Source of the DNA: Silicimonas sp.
GTDB lineage: Bacteria; Pseudomonadota; Alphaproteobacteria; Rhodobacterales; Rhodobacteraceae
Length of the DNA stretch: 64,000 bases
NCBI GenBank assembly: GCA_013002465.1
Contig: JABDJO010000130.1
Coordinates: 1 to 64,000, forward strand
Reading direction: 5' to 3'
Shown piece after piece: positions 18,967-29,289 of the stretch; positions within the stretch are counted from its first letter, which is position 1; every line of letters starts with the position of its first letter. Under the pieces are notes generated by a model. The model saw nothing but the letters and a program-made list of their open reading frames with translations, searched no databases and was not told the DNA's origin. The position numbers and the translations under genes are program-made.

Positions 18967-19779
18967 ATGAGTGAGTTGCCGGGTGTGGTTGTCACGGGCG
19001 TTTCGGGCCGCATGGGCCAGATGCTGGTGGCCGAGGTCAATGCGTCAGAAGGGGCGGAACTGGTTGGTGCCGTGGAACGCGCCGGACACGACTGGATCGG
19101 CAGCGATCTGGGCCAGGCAACGGGCGGCGTGGCGTCGGGCGTGAAAGTTACCGATGATGCGCTTGAGGCCTTTGCCAATGCTCAGATCGTCATAGACTTC
19201 ACAACCCCCGAAGCCTCGGTTGCACATTCGGTTCTGACGGCACAGGCGCGGGCGGTGCATGTCATCGGCACCACGGGGTTTTCGGACGACGACCTGCAGA
19301 AACTCGAAGCTGCCGCCCGGCACGCAACGATTGTGCGCGCCGGCAACATGAGCCTCGGTGTCAATCTGTTGGTGCAACTGACCAAACAGGTTGCCGCCGC
19401 GCTGGATGAGGATTTCGACATTGAAATTGTCGAATCCCATCATCGCCATAAGGTCGACGCACCCTCGGGTACGGCCCTGATGCTGGGTGAAGCGGCGGCC
19501 AAGGGGCGTGGGGTCAGCTTGGAAGGCGTCTCGGACCGGGGCCGTGACGGAATCACCGGCGCTCGCAAACGCGGCAACATCGGCTTTGCCTCGCTTAGGG
19601 GCGGTGATGTTGTGGGCGAACATGACGTGGTTTTCGCTGCGGATGGTGAACGCATCGTGTTGCGCCATCTGGCGACGGACCGCGCGATATTTGCCCGGGG
19701 CGCACTGAAGGCCGCACTTTGGGCATTGGGTAAAGACCCGGGCAGTTATGATATGCTGGATGTTCTTGGGCTGAAGTGA
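18967..19779 (+). CDS. dapB: 4-hydroxy-tetrahydrodipicolinate reductase
   Basis: Lysine and diaminopimelate pathway: reduces hydroxy-tetrahydrodipicolinate with NAD(P)H. 270 residues from the ATG at 18967, which has AAGGGAG upstream; a frame extension to 18910 is not needed. The N-terminal Rossmann motif is [19 protein letters not shown] and the catalytic [15 protein letters not shown] stretch follow. The C-terminal part ends [23 protein letters not shown]. It is convergent with recQ, 7 bases apart. Confidence 0.96.
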   Translation: MSELPGVVVTGVSGRMGQMLVAEVNASEGAELVGAVERAGHDWIGSDLGQATGGVASGVKVTDDALEAFANAQIVIDFTTPEASVAHSVLTAQARAVHVIGTTGFSDDDLQKLEAAARHATIVRAGNMSLGVNLLVQLTKQVAAALDEDFDIEIVESHHRHKVDAPSGTALMLGEAAAKGRGVSLEGVSDRGRDGITGARKRGNIGFASLRGGDVVGEHDVVFAADGERIVLRHLATDRAIFARGALKAALWALGKDPGSYDMLDVLGLK

Positions 19780-19786
19780 TGCGCGC

Positions 19787-21838
19787 CTAACCCTCGGCCA
19801 GAACCTTGGCAAACGCGGGTCCGAACCGCGCCGCCAGGCGTTCGCCAAGCAAGCGTTCGATCTGGTCAATCGCATCGGGTCCAAGGGCCGCGACCTTCGC
19901 CAAAAGCGAGGCAGAGCAACTCATCGGCTTGCCGGTCCCGTCCTCGCCTCGTGTGAGCGACGCCTGAACGGCAAGCAACCGATCATAGATTTCGCCTGCC
20001 GCGCGTCCCGCCAGTTTGCGTCGTGCCGGATGAGGCGCGGCTTCGGTTTCGCCGGTGATCACGTCCAGAAAGATGCGGCCATAACGGTCCAGCTTCTTCG
20101 CACCCACGCCCGAGACTCCCGCAATATCGTCCAGAGTCTTGGGCCGCGTTTCGGCCATTTCGATCAGCGTGCGGTCTGGGAAAATGACATACGCCGGTGC
20201 CCGCGCGGCTTCCGCCAACTCGCGCCGCTTGGCCTTCAGGGCCGAAAGAAGCGGCGCGTCTTCTTCTGATACCAGCGTCTTCGCCTCGGGTCGCCGTCGG
20301 CTTGTGGAAAGCGCATCTTTCCTCAGTTCAATAGCCGCCTCACCCCTCAGGATCGGACGCGCCGCCTCGGTCATCCGCAAGGCGCCGTGCCGGGCCGGGT
20401 CAGGACGCACCAGATCGTGGCCCATCATCTGGCGAAAGATCGCGGCCCAGTGCCGCCGGTCGATGTCCTGTCCGACGCCAAAGGTCGGAAGCTGATCGTG
20501 CCCACGTTGCTTGACCTTGTCAGTGAGGGTGCCGACCAGAACATCCGTCAGGTGTCCGGCGCCGAAATTCTCCCCGGTTCTCAGGATCGCGGAAAGTGCC
20601 TTCATCACCGCCTCGGTTCCGTCGAAGGTTTCGGGCGGACGCTCGCAGGTGTCGCAATGGCCGCAAGGCGCGTGCTCTTCTCCGAAATAGCCAAGCAACT
20701 GCACTCGCCGACATTTCAGTGCTTCGGCAAGGCCCAAAAGCGCATTAAGCCGCCCATGATCGGCCATCCGTCGTTCCGCAGGTGCCGGGCTTTCGTCGAT
20801 CTGCATGCGGCGAAAGCGGATGTCGTCCGAGCCAAAAAGCGTCAGGGTCTCGGCCGGGGCGCCATCGCGGCCAGCACGGCCGATTTCCTGGTAATAGGCC
20901 TCGATCGACTTTGGCAGATCGGCGTGGGCCACCCAACGAATATCCGGCTTGTCCACACCCATGCCGAAGGCCACGGTTGCGACAACGATCAGCCCGTCGT
21001 CGGTCTGGAAACGGCGTTCGACTTCGCGCCGCCGCTCGGGTTCCATCCCGCCGTGATAGGCGATAGCATCTTGTCCAGCCTTGCAAAGGGCCGCCGCCAG
21101 GGTTTCGGTTTTGGCACGGGTGCCGCAATAGACGATCCCCGACTGACCCTTGCGGGCGGCAGCAAAGTTCAGGATCTGCTCGCGCGGTTTGTTCTTGGCG
21201 GCGAAGGCCAGGTGGATATTGGGCCGATCGAACCCGCCAAGAAACTGTCGCGGCTCAGTACCAACGAACAGGCGCGCAACGATTTCGCCCCGAGTTTCGG
21301 CGTCGGCCGTGGCGGTAAAGGCGGCAAGCGGAACATCAAGCGCGCGGCGCAGGGCGCCAATGCGCAGGTAATCGGGGCGAAAATCATGGCCCCACTGGCT
21401 GACGCAATGGGCCTCGTCCACCGCCAAAAGCGTAACCCCTGCCGCAGCCAGCAACCGGTCGGTCCCGCCCGAGGCAAGCCGTTCAGGCGCCATGTAAAGA
21501 AGCTTCAGTGTCCCGGCGTGCAACGCATCGAACACGGCGGCGGTTTCTTCCTCGGTGTTGCCCGAAGTGAGGGCGCCTGCCGCCACACCGGCTTCGTCCA
21601 ACGCGCGCACCTGATCCCGCATCAGGGCAATCAGGGGTGAAATCACCACCGTCAGGCCCGGGCGGATCAGGGCCGGAAGCTGAAAGCACAGGGACTTGCC
21701 ACCGCCTGTCGGAAGAATGGCCAGCACATCTTTGCCTTCGGCGACCGCCGTGACGATATCCTCCTGCATCGGGCGAAACCCGTCAAAGCCGAAAACGTCG
21801 GAAAGAAGCGCGCGGGCGTCCGGTTGGGACCCGTCCAT
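19787..21838 (-). CDS. recQ: ATP-dependent DNA helicase RecQ
   Basis: 683 residues. Superfamily 2 helicase for recombination and replication-fork repair. Walker A LPTGGGKSLCFQLPAL, DEAH box (VDEAHCVSQWGHDF), motif VI region YYQEIGRAGRDG, Zn-binding CGHCDTC with its partner Cys upstream, winged-helix RQC domain and a C-terminal HRDC domain (about 525-600, PAYVIFPDRTLIEMAETRP). After HRDC a tail of some 75 residues remains. All catalytic motifs are intact. Confidence 0.96.
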   Translation of the reverse strand: MDGSQPDARALLSDVFGFDGFRPMQEDIVTAVAEGKDVLAILPTGGGKSLCFQLPALIRPGLTVVISPLIALMRDQVRALDEAGVAAGALTSGNTEEETAAVFDALHAGTLKLLYMAPERLASGGTDRLLAAAGVTLLAVDEAHCVSQWGHDFRPDYLRIGALRRALDVPLAAFTATADAETRGEIVARLFVGTEPRQFLGGFDRPNIHLAFAAKNKPREQILNFAAARKGQSGIVYCGTRAKTETLAAALCKAGQDAIAYHGGMEPERRREVERRFQTDDGLIVVATVAFGMGVDKPDIRWVAHADLPKSIEAYYQEIGRAGRDGAPAETLTLFGSDDIRFRRMQIDESPAPAERRMADHGRLNALLGLAEALKCRRVQLLGYFGEEHAPCGHCDTCERPPETFDGTEAVMKALSAILRTGENFGAGHLTDVLVGTLTDKVKQRGHDQLPTFGVGQDIDRRHWAAIFRQMMGHDLVRPDPARHGALRMTEAARPILRGEAAIELRKDALSTSRRRPEAKTLVSEEDAPLLSALKAKRRELAEAARAPAYVIFPDRTLIEMAETRPKTLDDIAGVSGVGAKKLDRYGRIFLDVITGETEAAPHPARRKLAGRAAGEIYDRLLAVQASLTRGEDGTGKPMSCSASLLAKVAALGPDAIDQIERLLGERLAARFGPAFAKVLAEG

Positions 21839-21956
21839 TTTTGCCTCAGATTTTATTCAACTGCTCGTTGGCTACACTGTGGCACGTGAACAGGCGGTGA
21901 ACAAGCGGAGGCTGGGTTTTCAAGAACGTCCCGGCAAGGGGTTCTCTGCTTGTCGA

Positions 21957-22247
21957 TTAGATCATCGCGCGTGCCAAATCCGGCAGAATGATGTCGCGCA
22001 GGATGATGATGATCAGAAATGCCACCAGTGGTGCCAGATCCAACCCGCCGGTGTTCGGCATGTAACGGCGTATCGGGCGATATATCGGCTCTAACAGCCG
22101 GGTCAGCCCATCCCAGATCGAGGCAACAAGGGGTTGGCGCAGGTTCAGTACGTTGAAATTGATCAGCCAGCTCATGATCACGTGGATCAAAAGGATCATG
22201 AAAGCGACATCCAGAAAAAGCGCGATTATCTTGAAGATCGTAAGCAT
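21957..22247 (-). CDS. YggT family membrane protein
   Basis: 96 residues from the ATG at 22247. Two hydrophobic helices (about 10-30 and 70-90) around a cytoplasmic loop with the family sequence LINFNVLNLRQPLV...IYRPIRRYMPNTGGLDLAPLV. YggT proteins are linked to cell-division factors or osmotic stress in some bacteria; the role is not settled. It stands alone between recQ and the UMF1 transporter. Confidence 0.88.
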   Translation of the reverse strand: MLTIFKIIALFLDVAFMILLIHVIMSWLINFNVLNLRQPLVASIWDGLTRLLEPIYRPIRRYMPNTGGLDLAPLVAFLIIIILRDIILPDLARAMI

Positions 22248-22414
22248 GGCGGACCCATAATTGCTGCAGCCCCTCACCTAAGGCCCTGCGCCGCGCCCTG
22301 CAAGCCTGCTGTGGCAAGTGGTGCCCAATATGGTTAAGGCGCGGATCAGCCAATTGCGGTGTTGCAAGACAGGATACATGCAGGCTTAGTGCAGCCAATC
22401 AAGGGATGCGATGT

Positions 22415-23785
22415 ATGGCGGACCCAAGTCACAACAAACGGATTTGGGGCTGGTTCTTTTTCGATTGGGCCAGCCAGCCCTATCACACGCTTTTGGTGAC
22501 CTTCGTGTTCGGGCCCTATTTCGCCTCGGTCGCGACGCTCTATTTCATGGGCACCGGGTTGGAAGAACAGGCGGCGGATGCGCGGGCGCAATCGCTATGG
22601 TCGCTGGGTTTGACGATATCGGGGTTGGTCGTGGGGTTTGGCGGACCCGTCATGGGGGCACTTGCCGATGCGGCCGGGCGGCGCATGCCGTGGATCGTGG
22701 CGTTCTCGGTGCTTTATGTCTTGGGGGCCGGGTCGCTGTGGTGGACCTTGCCGGACGGATCGAACCTTTGGTTCGGGCTGATGGCCTTTGGACTGGGGTT
22801 CATTGGGGCCGAGTTCGCGCTGATTTTCACCAACGCGCAGCTTCCGACACTTGGTGACCGCAGCGACGTCGGCAAAATTTCGGGCACGGGTTTCGCCTTC
22901 GGCTATTTGGGCGGGCTCATATCGCTTGTCATCATGCTGTTGCTTTTTGTCGAACAGGGCACCGGCAGGACATTGATCGGCATCGCGCCCCTGTTCGGTC
23001 TGGATCCCGAAACCCGCGAAGGGACGCGATTTGTCGGACCCTTCGCAGCCGTGTGGTTTCTGGTTTTCATGATTCCATACTTCCGTTGGGTCCGGGAAGT
23101 TCGCACCCCGGCAACGCGGGTGCCCGCGGGCCAGACCCTGCGCCGGTTGCTCCAGACTGTTCGGGTTCTTGGTCACCGGCCCAGTCTTCTGTCGTTTCTT
23201 GGCGGCTCGATGCTGTATCGAGATGCCCTGAACGGGCTTTATGGGTTTGGCGGCACCTATGCGCTTCTGGTGCTGAACTGGGACATCACGCGGGTTGGCG
23301 TCTTTGGCATCATCAGCGTGATCTCGGCTGCTGTGATGACTTGGGTCGGGGGGCGGCTGGACAAGCGTTTCGGGCCGAAACCGGTGATCGTCGTGGCAGT
23401 GTTGTCGCTGATTGTGGTCTGCGTGATCATCGTCAACATGAGCCGAACGTCGCTTTTCGGAGTGTCCTTGTCCCATGGGTCGAGCCTACCTGACACTGTT
23501 TTCATGATTTGCGGCGTTCTGATCGGCGGTCTGGGTGGCATCGTTCAGGCGGCAAGCCGATCTCTTATGGTGCGACACACAACGCCCAAAACCGCGACGG
23601 AAAGCTTTGGTTTGTTCGGTTTGGCCGGGCGCGCAACGTCATTTTTGGCGCCGGCACTGATTGGGATTGTCACGCTGTCCACCGAAAATGCACGCTTTGG
23701 CGTGCTGCCGTTGATCGCACTCTTTATTCTGGGCCTTGTTCTGTTACGCTGGACGCACGCTGAAGGAGACCAGACAGCGCCATGA
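22415..23785 (+). CDS. MFS transporter of the UMF1 (Atg22-like) family
   Basis: 456 residues from the ATG at 22415, which has AAGGG at the right distance (the ATG at 22406 directly touches that site). About 12 transmembrane helices. The start RIWGWFFFDWASQPYHTLLVTFVFGPYF is the family signature (DWAxQPxxT). UMF1 proteins are related to yeast vacuolar amino-acid exporter Atg22; bacterial substrates are uncertain. It overlaps mepA by ATGA, so the two are co-translated. Confidence 0.87.
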   Translation: MADPSHNKRIWGWFFFDWASQPYHTLLVTFVFGPYFASVATLYFMGTGLEEQAADARAQSLWSLGLTISGLVVGFGGPVMGALADAAGRRMPWIVAFSVLYVLGAGSLWWTLPDGSNLWFGLMAFGLGFIGAEFALIFTNAQLPTLGDRSDVGKISGTGFAFGYLGGLISLVIMLLLFVEQGTGRTLIGIAPLFGLDPETREGTRFVGPFAAVWFLVFMIPYFRWVREVRTPATRVPAGQTLRRLLQTVRVLGHRPSLLSFLGGSMLYRDALNGLYGFGGTYALLVLNWDITRVGVFGIISVISAAVMTWVGGRLDKRFGPKPVIVVAVLSLIVVCVIIVNMSRTSLFGVSLSHGSSLPDTVFMICGVLIGGLGGIVQAASRSLMVRHTTPKTATESFGLFGLAGRATSFLAPALIGIVTLSTENARFGVLPLIALFILGLVLLRWTHAEGDQTAP

Positions 23786-24642
23786 TCCGACATTTCATTT
23801 GCACCCTGGCATTCACAGTTTTTGTGACCTCGACGTCCACCGCCGAACCTCTGGCAAAAGAGCTGTTCGGCGGCAAGACCACGAGTTCGAACGAACGCGC
23901 GACCCCATTTGGCGGCTATGCAAAAGGTTGCCTTGCTGGGGGGCTGCAGTTGCCTGAAACCGGGCCAACCTGGCAGGCCATGCGATTGTCCAGAAACCGT
24001 AACTGGGGCCACCCCGAAACCCTGTCGTTCATCAAAAAGCTTTCCGGTTTCGCGGCAAAGCAGAAGGGATGGGGCGGGTTGTATATCGGGGATATCTCGC
24101 AACCGCGCGGCGGTCCGATGCTGACCGGACACCGAAGCCACCAGATCGGCCTTGATATTGATATTTGGATGCGGCCTGCCAGCCGGTTGAACCTTTCTCG
24201 CAACGAACGTGAAAACCTGTCGTCAGTCTCGATGCGTCGCGCCAAGGGAGCGTTCGTGAACAAGAACTGGACGAAACAGCACCACGCGATCCTGAGGGCA
24301 GCGGCGAAAGACAAACGGGTGGCACGAATCTTCGTGTTCCCCGGTGCCAAGGTGCAGATGTGCAAGGATGAAACGGGTGACCGGCGGTGGCTGAGGAAAA
24401 TCCGGCCCTGGTGGGGACATCACTATCACTTTCATGTTCGTCTGAAGTGCCCCAAGGGGGCAAGAGGATGCGTTGAACAAGCGCCTCCTCCAGCCGGAGA
24501 TGGCTGCGACGCCGCACAAAAGTGGGTCAACGACATTCTCAATCCCCCGCCGCCCGATCCGAACGCAAAACCGGCCAAGCCACGCCGTGAGTATCTTCTT
24601 GCCGATTTGCCAAAGCAATGCGCCACCACGTTGTCGCGCTGA
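23782..24642 (+). CDS. mepA: Penicillin-insensitive murein endopeptidase MepA
   Basis: Periplasmic zinc endopeptidase that cuts the D-alanyl-meso-diaminopimelyl crosslink of peptidoglycan. 286 residues with a signal peptide (1-21, ending STA-EP). LAS-peptidase metal and catalytic motifs are present: HRSHQIGLDIDIWM (H117, H120, D127 region) and HHYHFHVRLKCP. The C-terminal part is Pro-rich. Sits in a tight three-gene operon between the UMF1 transporter (4-base overlap) and the phytase-like gene (25-base overlap). Confidence 0.94.
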   Translation: MIRHFICTLAFTVFVTSTSTAEPLAKELFGGKTTSSNERATPFGGYAKGCLAGGLQLPETGPTWQAMRLSRNRNWGHPETLSFIKKLSGFAAKQKGWGGLYIGDISQPRGGPMLTGHRSHQIGLDIDIWMRPASRLNLSRNERENLSSVSMRRAKGAFVNKNWTKQHHAILRAAAKDKRVARIFVFPGAKVQMCKDETGDRRWLRKIRPWWGHHYHFHVRLKCPKGARGCVEQAPPPAGDGCDAAQKWVNDILNPPPPDPNAKPAKPRREYLLADLPKQCATTLSR

Positions 24643-25484
24643 CCCTCGCGCTGATGGCGCCATTGTCGGCCTGGTCCGAGTCGCTGGAACTTATCGGACG
24701 GTTCGGATGGCAATCGGAGTCTTTCGTCGGCGTGTCGGGCATCGAGGTGTCGGCAGACGGCCGGGAATTCATCTCGGTTGCGGATCGGGGGTGGTGGCTG
24801 GAAGGCCAATTCATTCGCGAAGGTGAAAAGATCACTGGTGTTCAGATCAGGCGGCTTGAGGCCATCATCGGCCAGGATGGGCTACCGGTGGCCGCGCGCC
24901 GAGTCGGTGACTGGTCGGATGCCGAAGGTCTTGCCATTGCACCGGATGGAACGGCCTGGGTAACGTTTGAACGCTGGGCCCATGTCTGGTGGTTCGAAAA
25001 GCCGTATTCCCGCGCAAATTGGGTGAAGGATCACCCCACCTTTTACGACCACGCCGACAACTGGCAGTTGGAAGCCGCTGCCATTCATCCCGACGGCACA
25101 GTTTATGTCTTTTCGGAAAAGCCCCTGATCGAAGGCTTTCCGATCTATCGGCTGGGCGAAGATCGCCTTTGGACCATTGACGGATACCTGCCCGAGCGGG
25201 ATGTCTTTGCCATCGTTGGCGCGGATTTTGACGCTGACGGAACGCTCTATCTGCTTGAACGAAAACTGGTTGTCGGGCTTTGGTGGCAAAGTCGCATCCG
25301 GCGCGTCCGATTGACCGAAGATGTCGATGATACCCTTTGGACAAGCGAGCGCGGCGAATACGGCAATCTGGAAGGCATCTCGGTTTGGCGTGACGACAAA
25401 GGGCTTCGCCTGACACTTGTGGCAGACAACAACGGAGGCGAGTCCGAACCAACCGAATTCGTCGAGTTCCGATTGACCGATTAG
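24618..25484 (+). CDS. Secreted esterase-like / phytase-like beta-propeller protein
   Basis: 288 residues with a signal peptide (MRHHVVALTLALMAPLSAWS). Repeated beta-propeller-like segments, with VSGIEVSADGREFISVADRGWW, DAEGLAIAPDGTAWVTFE and NLEGISVWRDDKG matching the family annotated as esterase-like activity of phytase. No catalytic function can be proved from sequence. Overlaps the 3' end of mepA by 25 bases, so its translation is likely coupled. A small 6-base hairpin at 25514-25529 follows the gene but lacks a T run. Confidence 0.82.
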   Translation: MRHHVVALTLALMAPLSAWSESLELIGRFGWQSESFVGVSGIEVSADGREFISVADRGWWLEGQFIREGEKITGVQIRRLEAIIGQDGLPVAARRVGDWSDAEGLAIAPDGTAWVTFERWAHVWWFEKPYSRANWVKDHPTFYDHADNWQLEAAAIHPDGTVYVFSEKPLIEGFPIYRLGEDRLWTIDGYLPERDVFAIVGADFDADGTLYLLERKLVVGLWWQSRIRRVRLTEDVDDTLWTSERGEYGNLEGISVWRDDKGLRLTLVADNNGGESEPTEFVEFRLTD

Positions 25485-25613
25485 ATCCCCAGTCGTTTGC
25501 ATTACCCATCCCACAAGGCATTCGCCTTGACGTGAGATGATCGCGGCGGTATCTGCCCCCCGTCCTTATGAAAGGGCCAAGTCTCCGCCACCTTGTCAAA
25601 ACGGACCCAGATC

Positions 25614-26240
25614 ATGACCCGTATCCTTCCCGGCATAATTGCCATGGCCGCCATCGTGGTGGCATCGAACATCCTAGTGCAGTTCCTTGTCCTAGATGGG
25701 CTTTTGACCTGGGGCGCCTTTACCTATCCCTTCGCCTTTCTGGTGACCGACATCATGAACCGGGTTTATGGACCTGGGCCTGCCCGCCGGGTTGTGCTGG
25801 CTGGGTTTGTCACCGGGGTGGTCTGTTCGTTGGTCGGCAGCCAGATCATCGGGGAATTTGGCCCCCTGGTGCCCTTGCGCGTGGCGATCGCGTCGGGTGT
25901 GGCGTTTCTGACGGCCCAGTTGTTGGATGTGAGTATTTTCAACCGGTTGCGGAATGGACACTGGTGGCGCGCGCCATTGGTTTCGACCCTGGTCGCGTCG
26001 GCTGTGGACACCGCCTTGTTCTTCACCATCGCGTTTGCCGGTTTCCTGAGTTTCGGCGCCGCCGCCGACGCCAATGTGGCCTGGGCGCTTGATGCCGCAC
26101 CCTTGTTGCTGATCGGACCCGATATGCCGCTATGGATCACCCTCGCCCTGGCGGACTGGGGCGTGAAACTGGCCATCGCACTTGTGGCTTTGGTGCCATT
26201 TCGCGTGATTGTGCGCAAAATGACGCTTGGTGTTGCGTAA
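25614..26240 (+). CDS. Queuosine precursor transporter (YhhQ/VUT family)
   Basis: 208 residues from the ATG at 25614; the in-frame TTG at 25593 is less likely. About six transmembrane helices. Family marks: ASNILVQF, WGAFTYPFAFLVTDIMNRVYGPGPARRVV (near residues 35-65) and the C-terminal LALADWGVKLAIALVALVPFRVIV. YhhQ imports preQ0/preQ1 for the queuosine tRNA modification. I looked for a preQ1 riboswitch in the 129 bases upstream and did not find a convincing one. Confidence 0.87.
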   Translation: MTRILPGIIAMAAIVVASNILVQFLVLDGLLTWGAFTYPFAFLVTDIMNRVYGPGPARRVVLAGFVTGVVCSLVGSQIIGEFGPLVPLRVAIASGVAFLTAQLLDVSIFNRLRNGHWWRAPLVSTLVASAVDTALFFTIAFAGFLSFGAAADANVAWALDAAPLLLIGPDMPLWITLALADWGVKLAIALVALVPFRVIVRKMTLGVA

Positions 26241-26294
26241 ATTAATTTGACAGACACCAAATCTGTGCCAACCTGCCCCTATCGGTAACAAACG

Positions 26295-26309
26295 AAAGGA
26301 GGTGGTCCA
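26295..26309 (+). promoter_or_regulatory. Extended Shine-Dalgarno sequence
   Basis: AAAGGAGGTGGTCCA. The first 14 bases can pair with the last 14 of bacterial 16S rRNA (GGAUCACCUCCUUU) without a gap, using one G-U pair. The GGAGG core ends 7 bases before the GTG of the 18-codon ORF. No other gene in this window has so long a match. Confidence 0.8.
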
Positions 26310-26366
26310 GTGTCTAGAGCGATATTGGAGAGAGGTGTCCGGTCAGTCGGGAGGACCGACGTCTAG
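26310..26366 (+). CDS. 18-residue small ORF (MSRAILERGVRSVGRTDV)
   Basis: GTG start, 18 codons, TAG stop. The product is basic (four Arg), with no hydrophobic segment. It is supported by the extended Shine-Dalgarno sequence just upstream. Its 3' half can fold in two exclusive ways: GTCGG/CCGAC (26346-26350 with 26356-26360, loop GAGGA) or CGGTC/GACCG (26340s with 26354-26358). It may be a leader peptide or a small functional protein; sequence alone does not decide. Confidence 0.5.
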   Translation: MSRAILERGVRSVGRTDV

Positions 26367-26450
26367 CTGAAAAACTAGGCAAAACACTCCTGATTGGGCT
26401 TGTCGGATCCATCCGATCCCTAACTGGCCCATCTCCAAGATACTCGACAA

Positions 26451-26477
26451 GGGCCGCCCGATTGGGTGGCCCTTTTT
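26451..26477 (+). terminator. Rho-independent terminator of the small transcript
   Basis: GGGCCGCCC (26451-26459), loop GATT, GGGTGGCCC (26464-26472; one G-U pair), followed at once by TTTTT. It would end transcripts from yhhQ and the small ORF, leaving arfB to its own promoter. Confidence 0.88.
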
Positions 26478-26591
26478 CGTTGCCAAGGTCAGGCGCGCGA
26501 TCTTTCCGCGAAAAAATCGGTGCCTCCGGCGGGCATATTTCAGGAAGGTGAAGATTGTGGGGCCTTCGACCTTGAGAGTAGTCTGGCATCC

Positions 26592-27011
26592 ATGCGGATC
26601 ACAGAGGACATTGAACTTCAGGATTGGGAACTGACCGAACACTTCGTGCGCGCTTCGGGCCCCGGCGGGCAGAACGTCAACAAGGTGGCGACGGCCGTTG
26701 AACTTCGGTTCGAGGCGGCGCGGTCGCCGTCATTGACCGACCCCGTAAAACGGCGGCTGCAACGGATCGCAGGGCAGCGCTGGACCAAGGAGGGCGCCGT
26801 CGTAATACAGGTGTCGGATACCCGGTCACAGGCCCGCAACCGGGAGATCGCGCGCGAGCGGCTGGCCGAGATGATCAGACGTGCCCTGGTAAAACCAAAA
26901 CCCAGACGAAAAACCCGGGTGCCGCTGGGGCAAAAACGCAAACGGCTGGAGCAAAAGAAACGGCGGAGCACCGTGAAAGCGCTCCGCCGGTCCGATGGTG
27001 ACGCAGACTAG
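26592..27011 (+). CDS. arfB: Alternative ribosome-rescue factor ArfB (codon-independent peptidyl-tRNA hydrolase)
   Basis: 139 residues from the ATG at 26592 (MRITEDIELQDWELTEHF). The GGQ motif of class I release factors is present in RASGPGGQNVNKVATAVELRF, and the basic C-terminal tail (KPKPRRKTRVPLGQKRKRLEQKKRR, about 105-130) is the part that enters the empty mRNA channel. It frees ribosomes stalled on broken mRNAs. Preceded by the small-ORF transcript and its terminator; convergent with katG with 3 bases between the stops. Confidence 0.93.
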   Translation: MRITEDIELQDWELTEHFVRASGPGGQNVNKVATAVELRFEAARSPSLTDPVKRRLQRIAGQRWTKEGAVVIQVSDTRSQARNREIARERLAEMIRRALVKPKPRRKTRVPLGQKRKRLEQKKRRSTVKALRRSDGDAD

Positions 27012-27014
27012 GCC

Positions 27015-29186
<2,172 letters not shown>

Positions 29187-29226
29187 TCATGTGGTGGGCC
29201 GAGTGCAGATCCCGGCATCGCGACTT

Positions 29227-29270
29227 GATTAGCAGATCCGGGCAATTAGAAGAAGTTGGATTTGCTGATC
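29227..29270. promoter_or_regulatory. Imperfect inverted repeat between katG and oxyR, candidate OxyR operator
   Basis: GATTAGCAGATCC (29227-29239) and GGATTTGCTGATC (29258-29270) match as inverted arms at 11 of 13 positions, with an 18-base spacer. The dyad lies in the 118-base region between the two start codons, where OxyR should bind to control katG and itself. Assignment is by position, not by an exact OxyR consensus. Confidence 0.5.
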
Positions 29271-29289
29271 ATTCTGATAATGTCACCTT

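Larger units (their letters stand above)
26247..26477 (+). ncRNA. Candidate small transcript with an 18-codon ORF and its own terminator
   Basis: Between yhhQ and arfB lies a compact unit: a perfect TTGACA hexamer (26247-26252) right after the yhhQ stop, a very strong ribosome-binding site (26295-26309), the 18-codon ORF (26310-26366), two mutually exclusive hairpins inside it, a long-range stem (CTTGTCG 26399-26405 with CGACAAG 26445-26451) and a Rho-independent terminator. The matching -10 is poor (AACCTG or nearby). The terminator overlaps the long-range stem by one base. The layout suggests a short mRNA, leader or dual-function RNA; no family was recognised. Confidence 0.55.

Noticed and set aside
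20387-21640. A 417-codon open frame opposite recQ
   Set aside because: Shadow of recQ, which has all helicase motifs.
25485-25613. preQ1 riboswitch before the queuosine-precursor transporter
   Set aside because: Only a 6-base hairpin without the conserved A-rich tail or an overlapping ribosome-binding site was visible.
26241-26477. tmRNA, 6S RNA or SRP RNA as identity of the small transcript
   Set aside because: No tRNA-like ends, no tag resembling the alphaproteobacterial ANDNFAEE type, no SRP GGAA tetraloop domain and no 6S-like long bubble were found.
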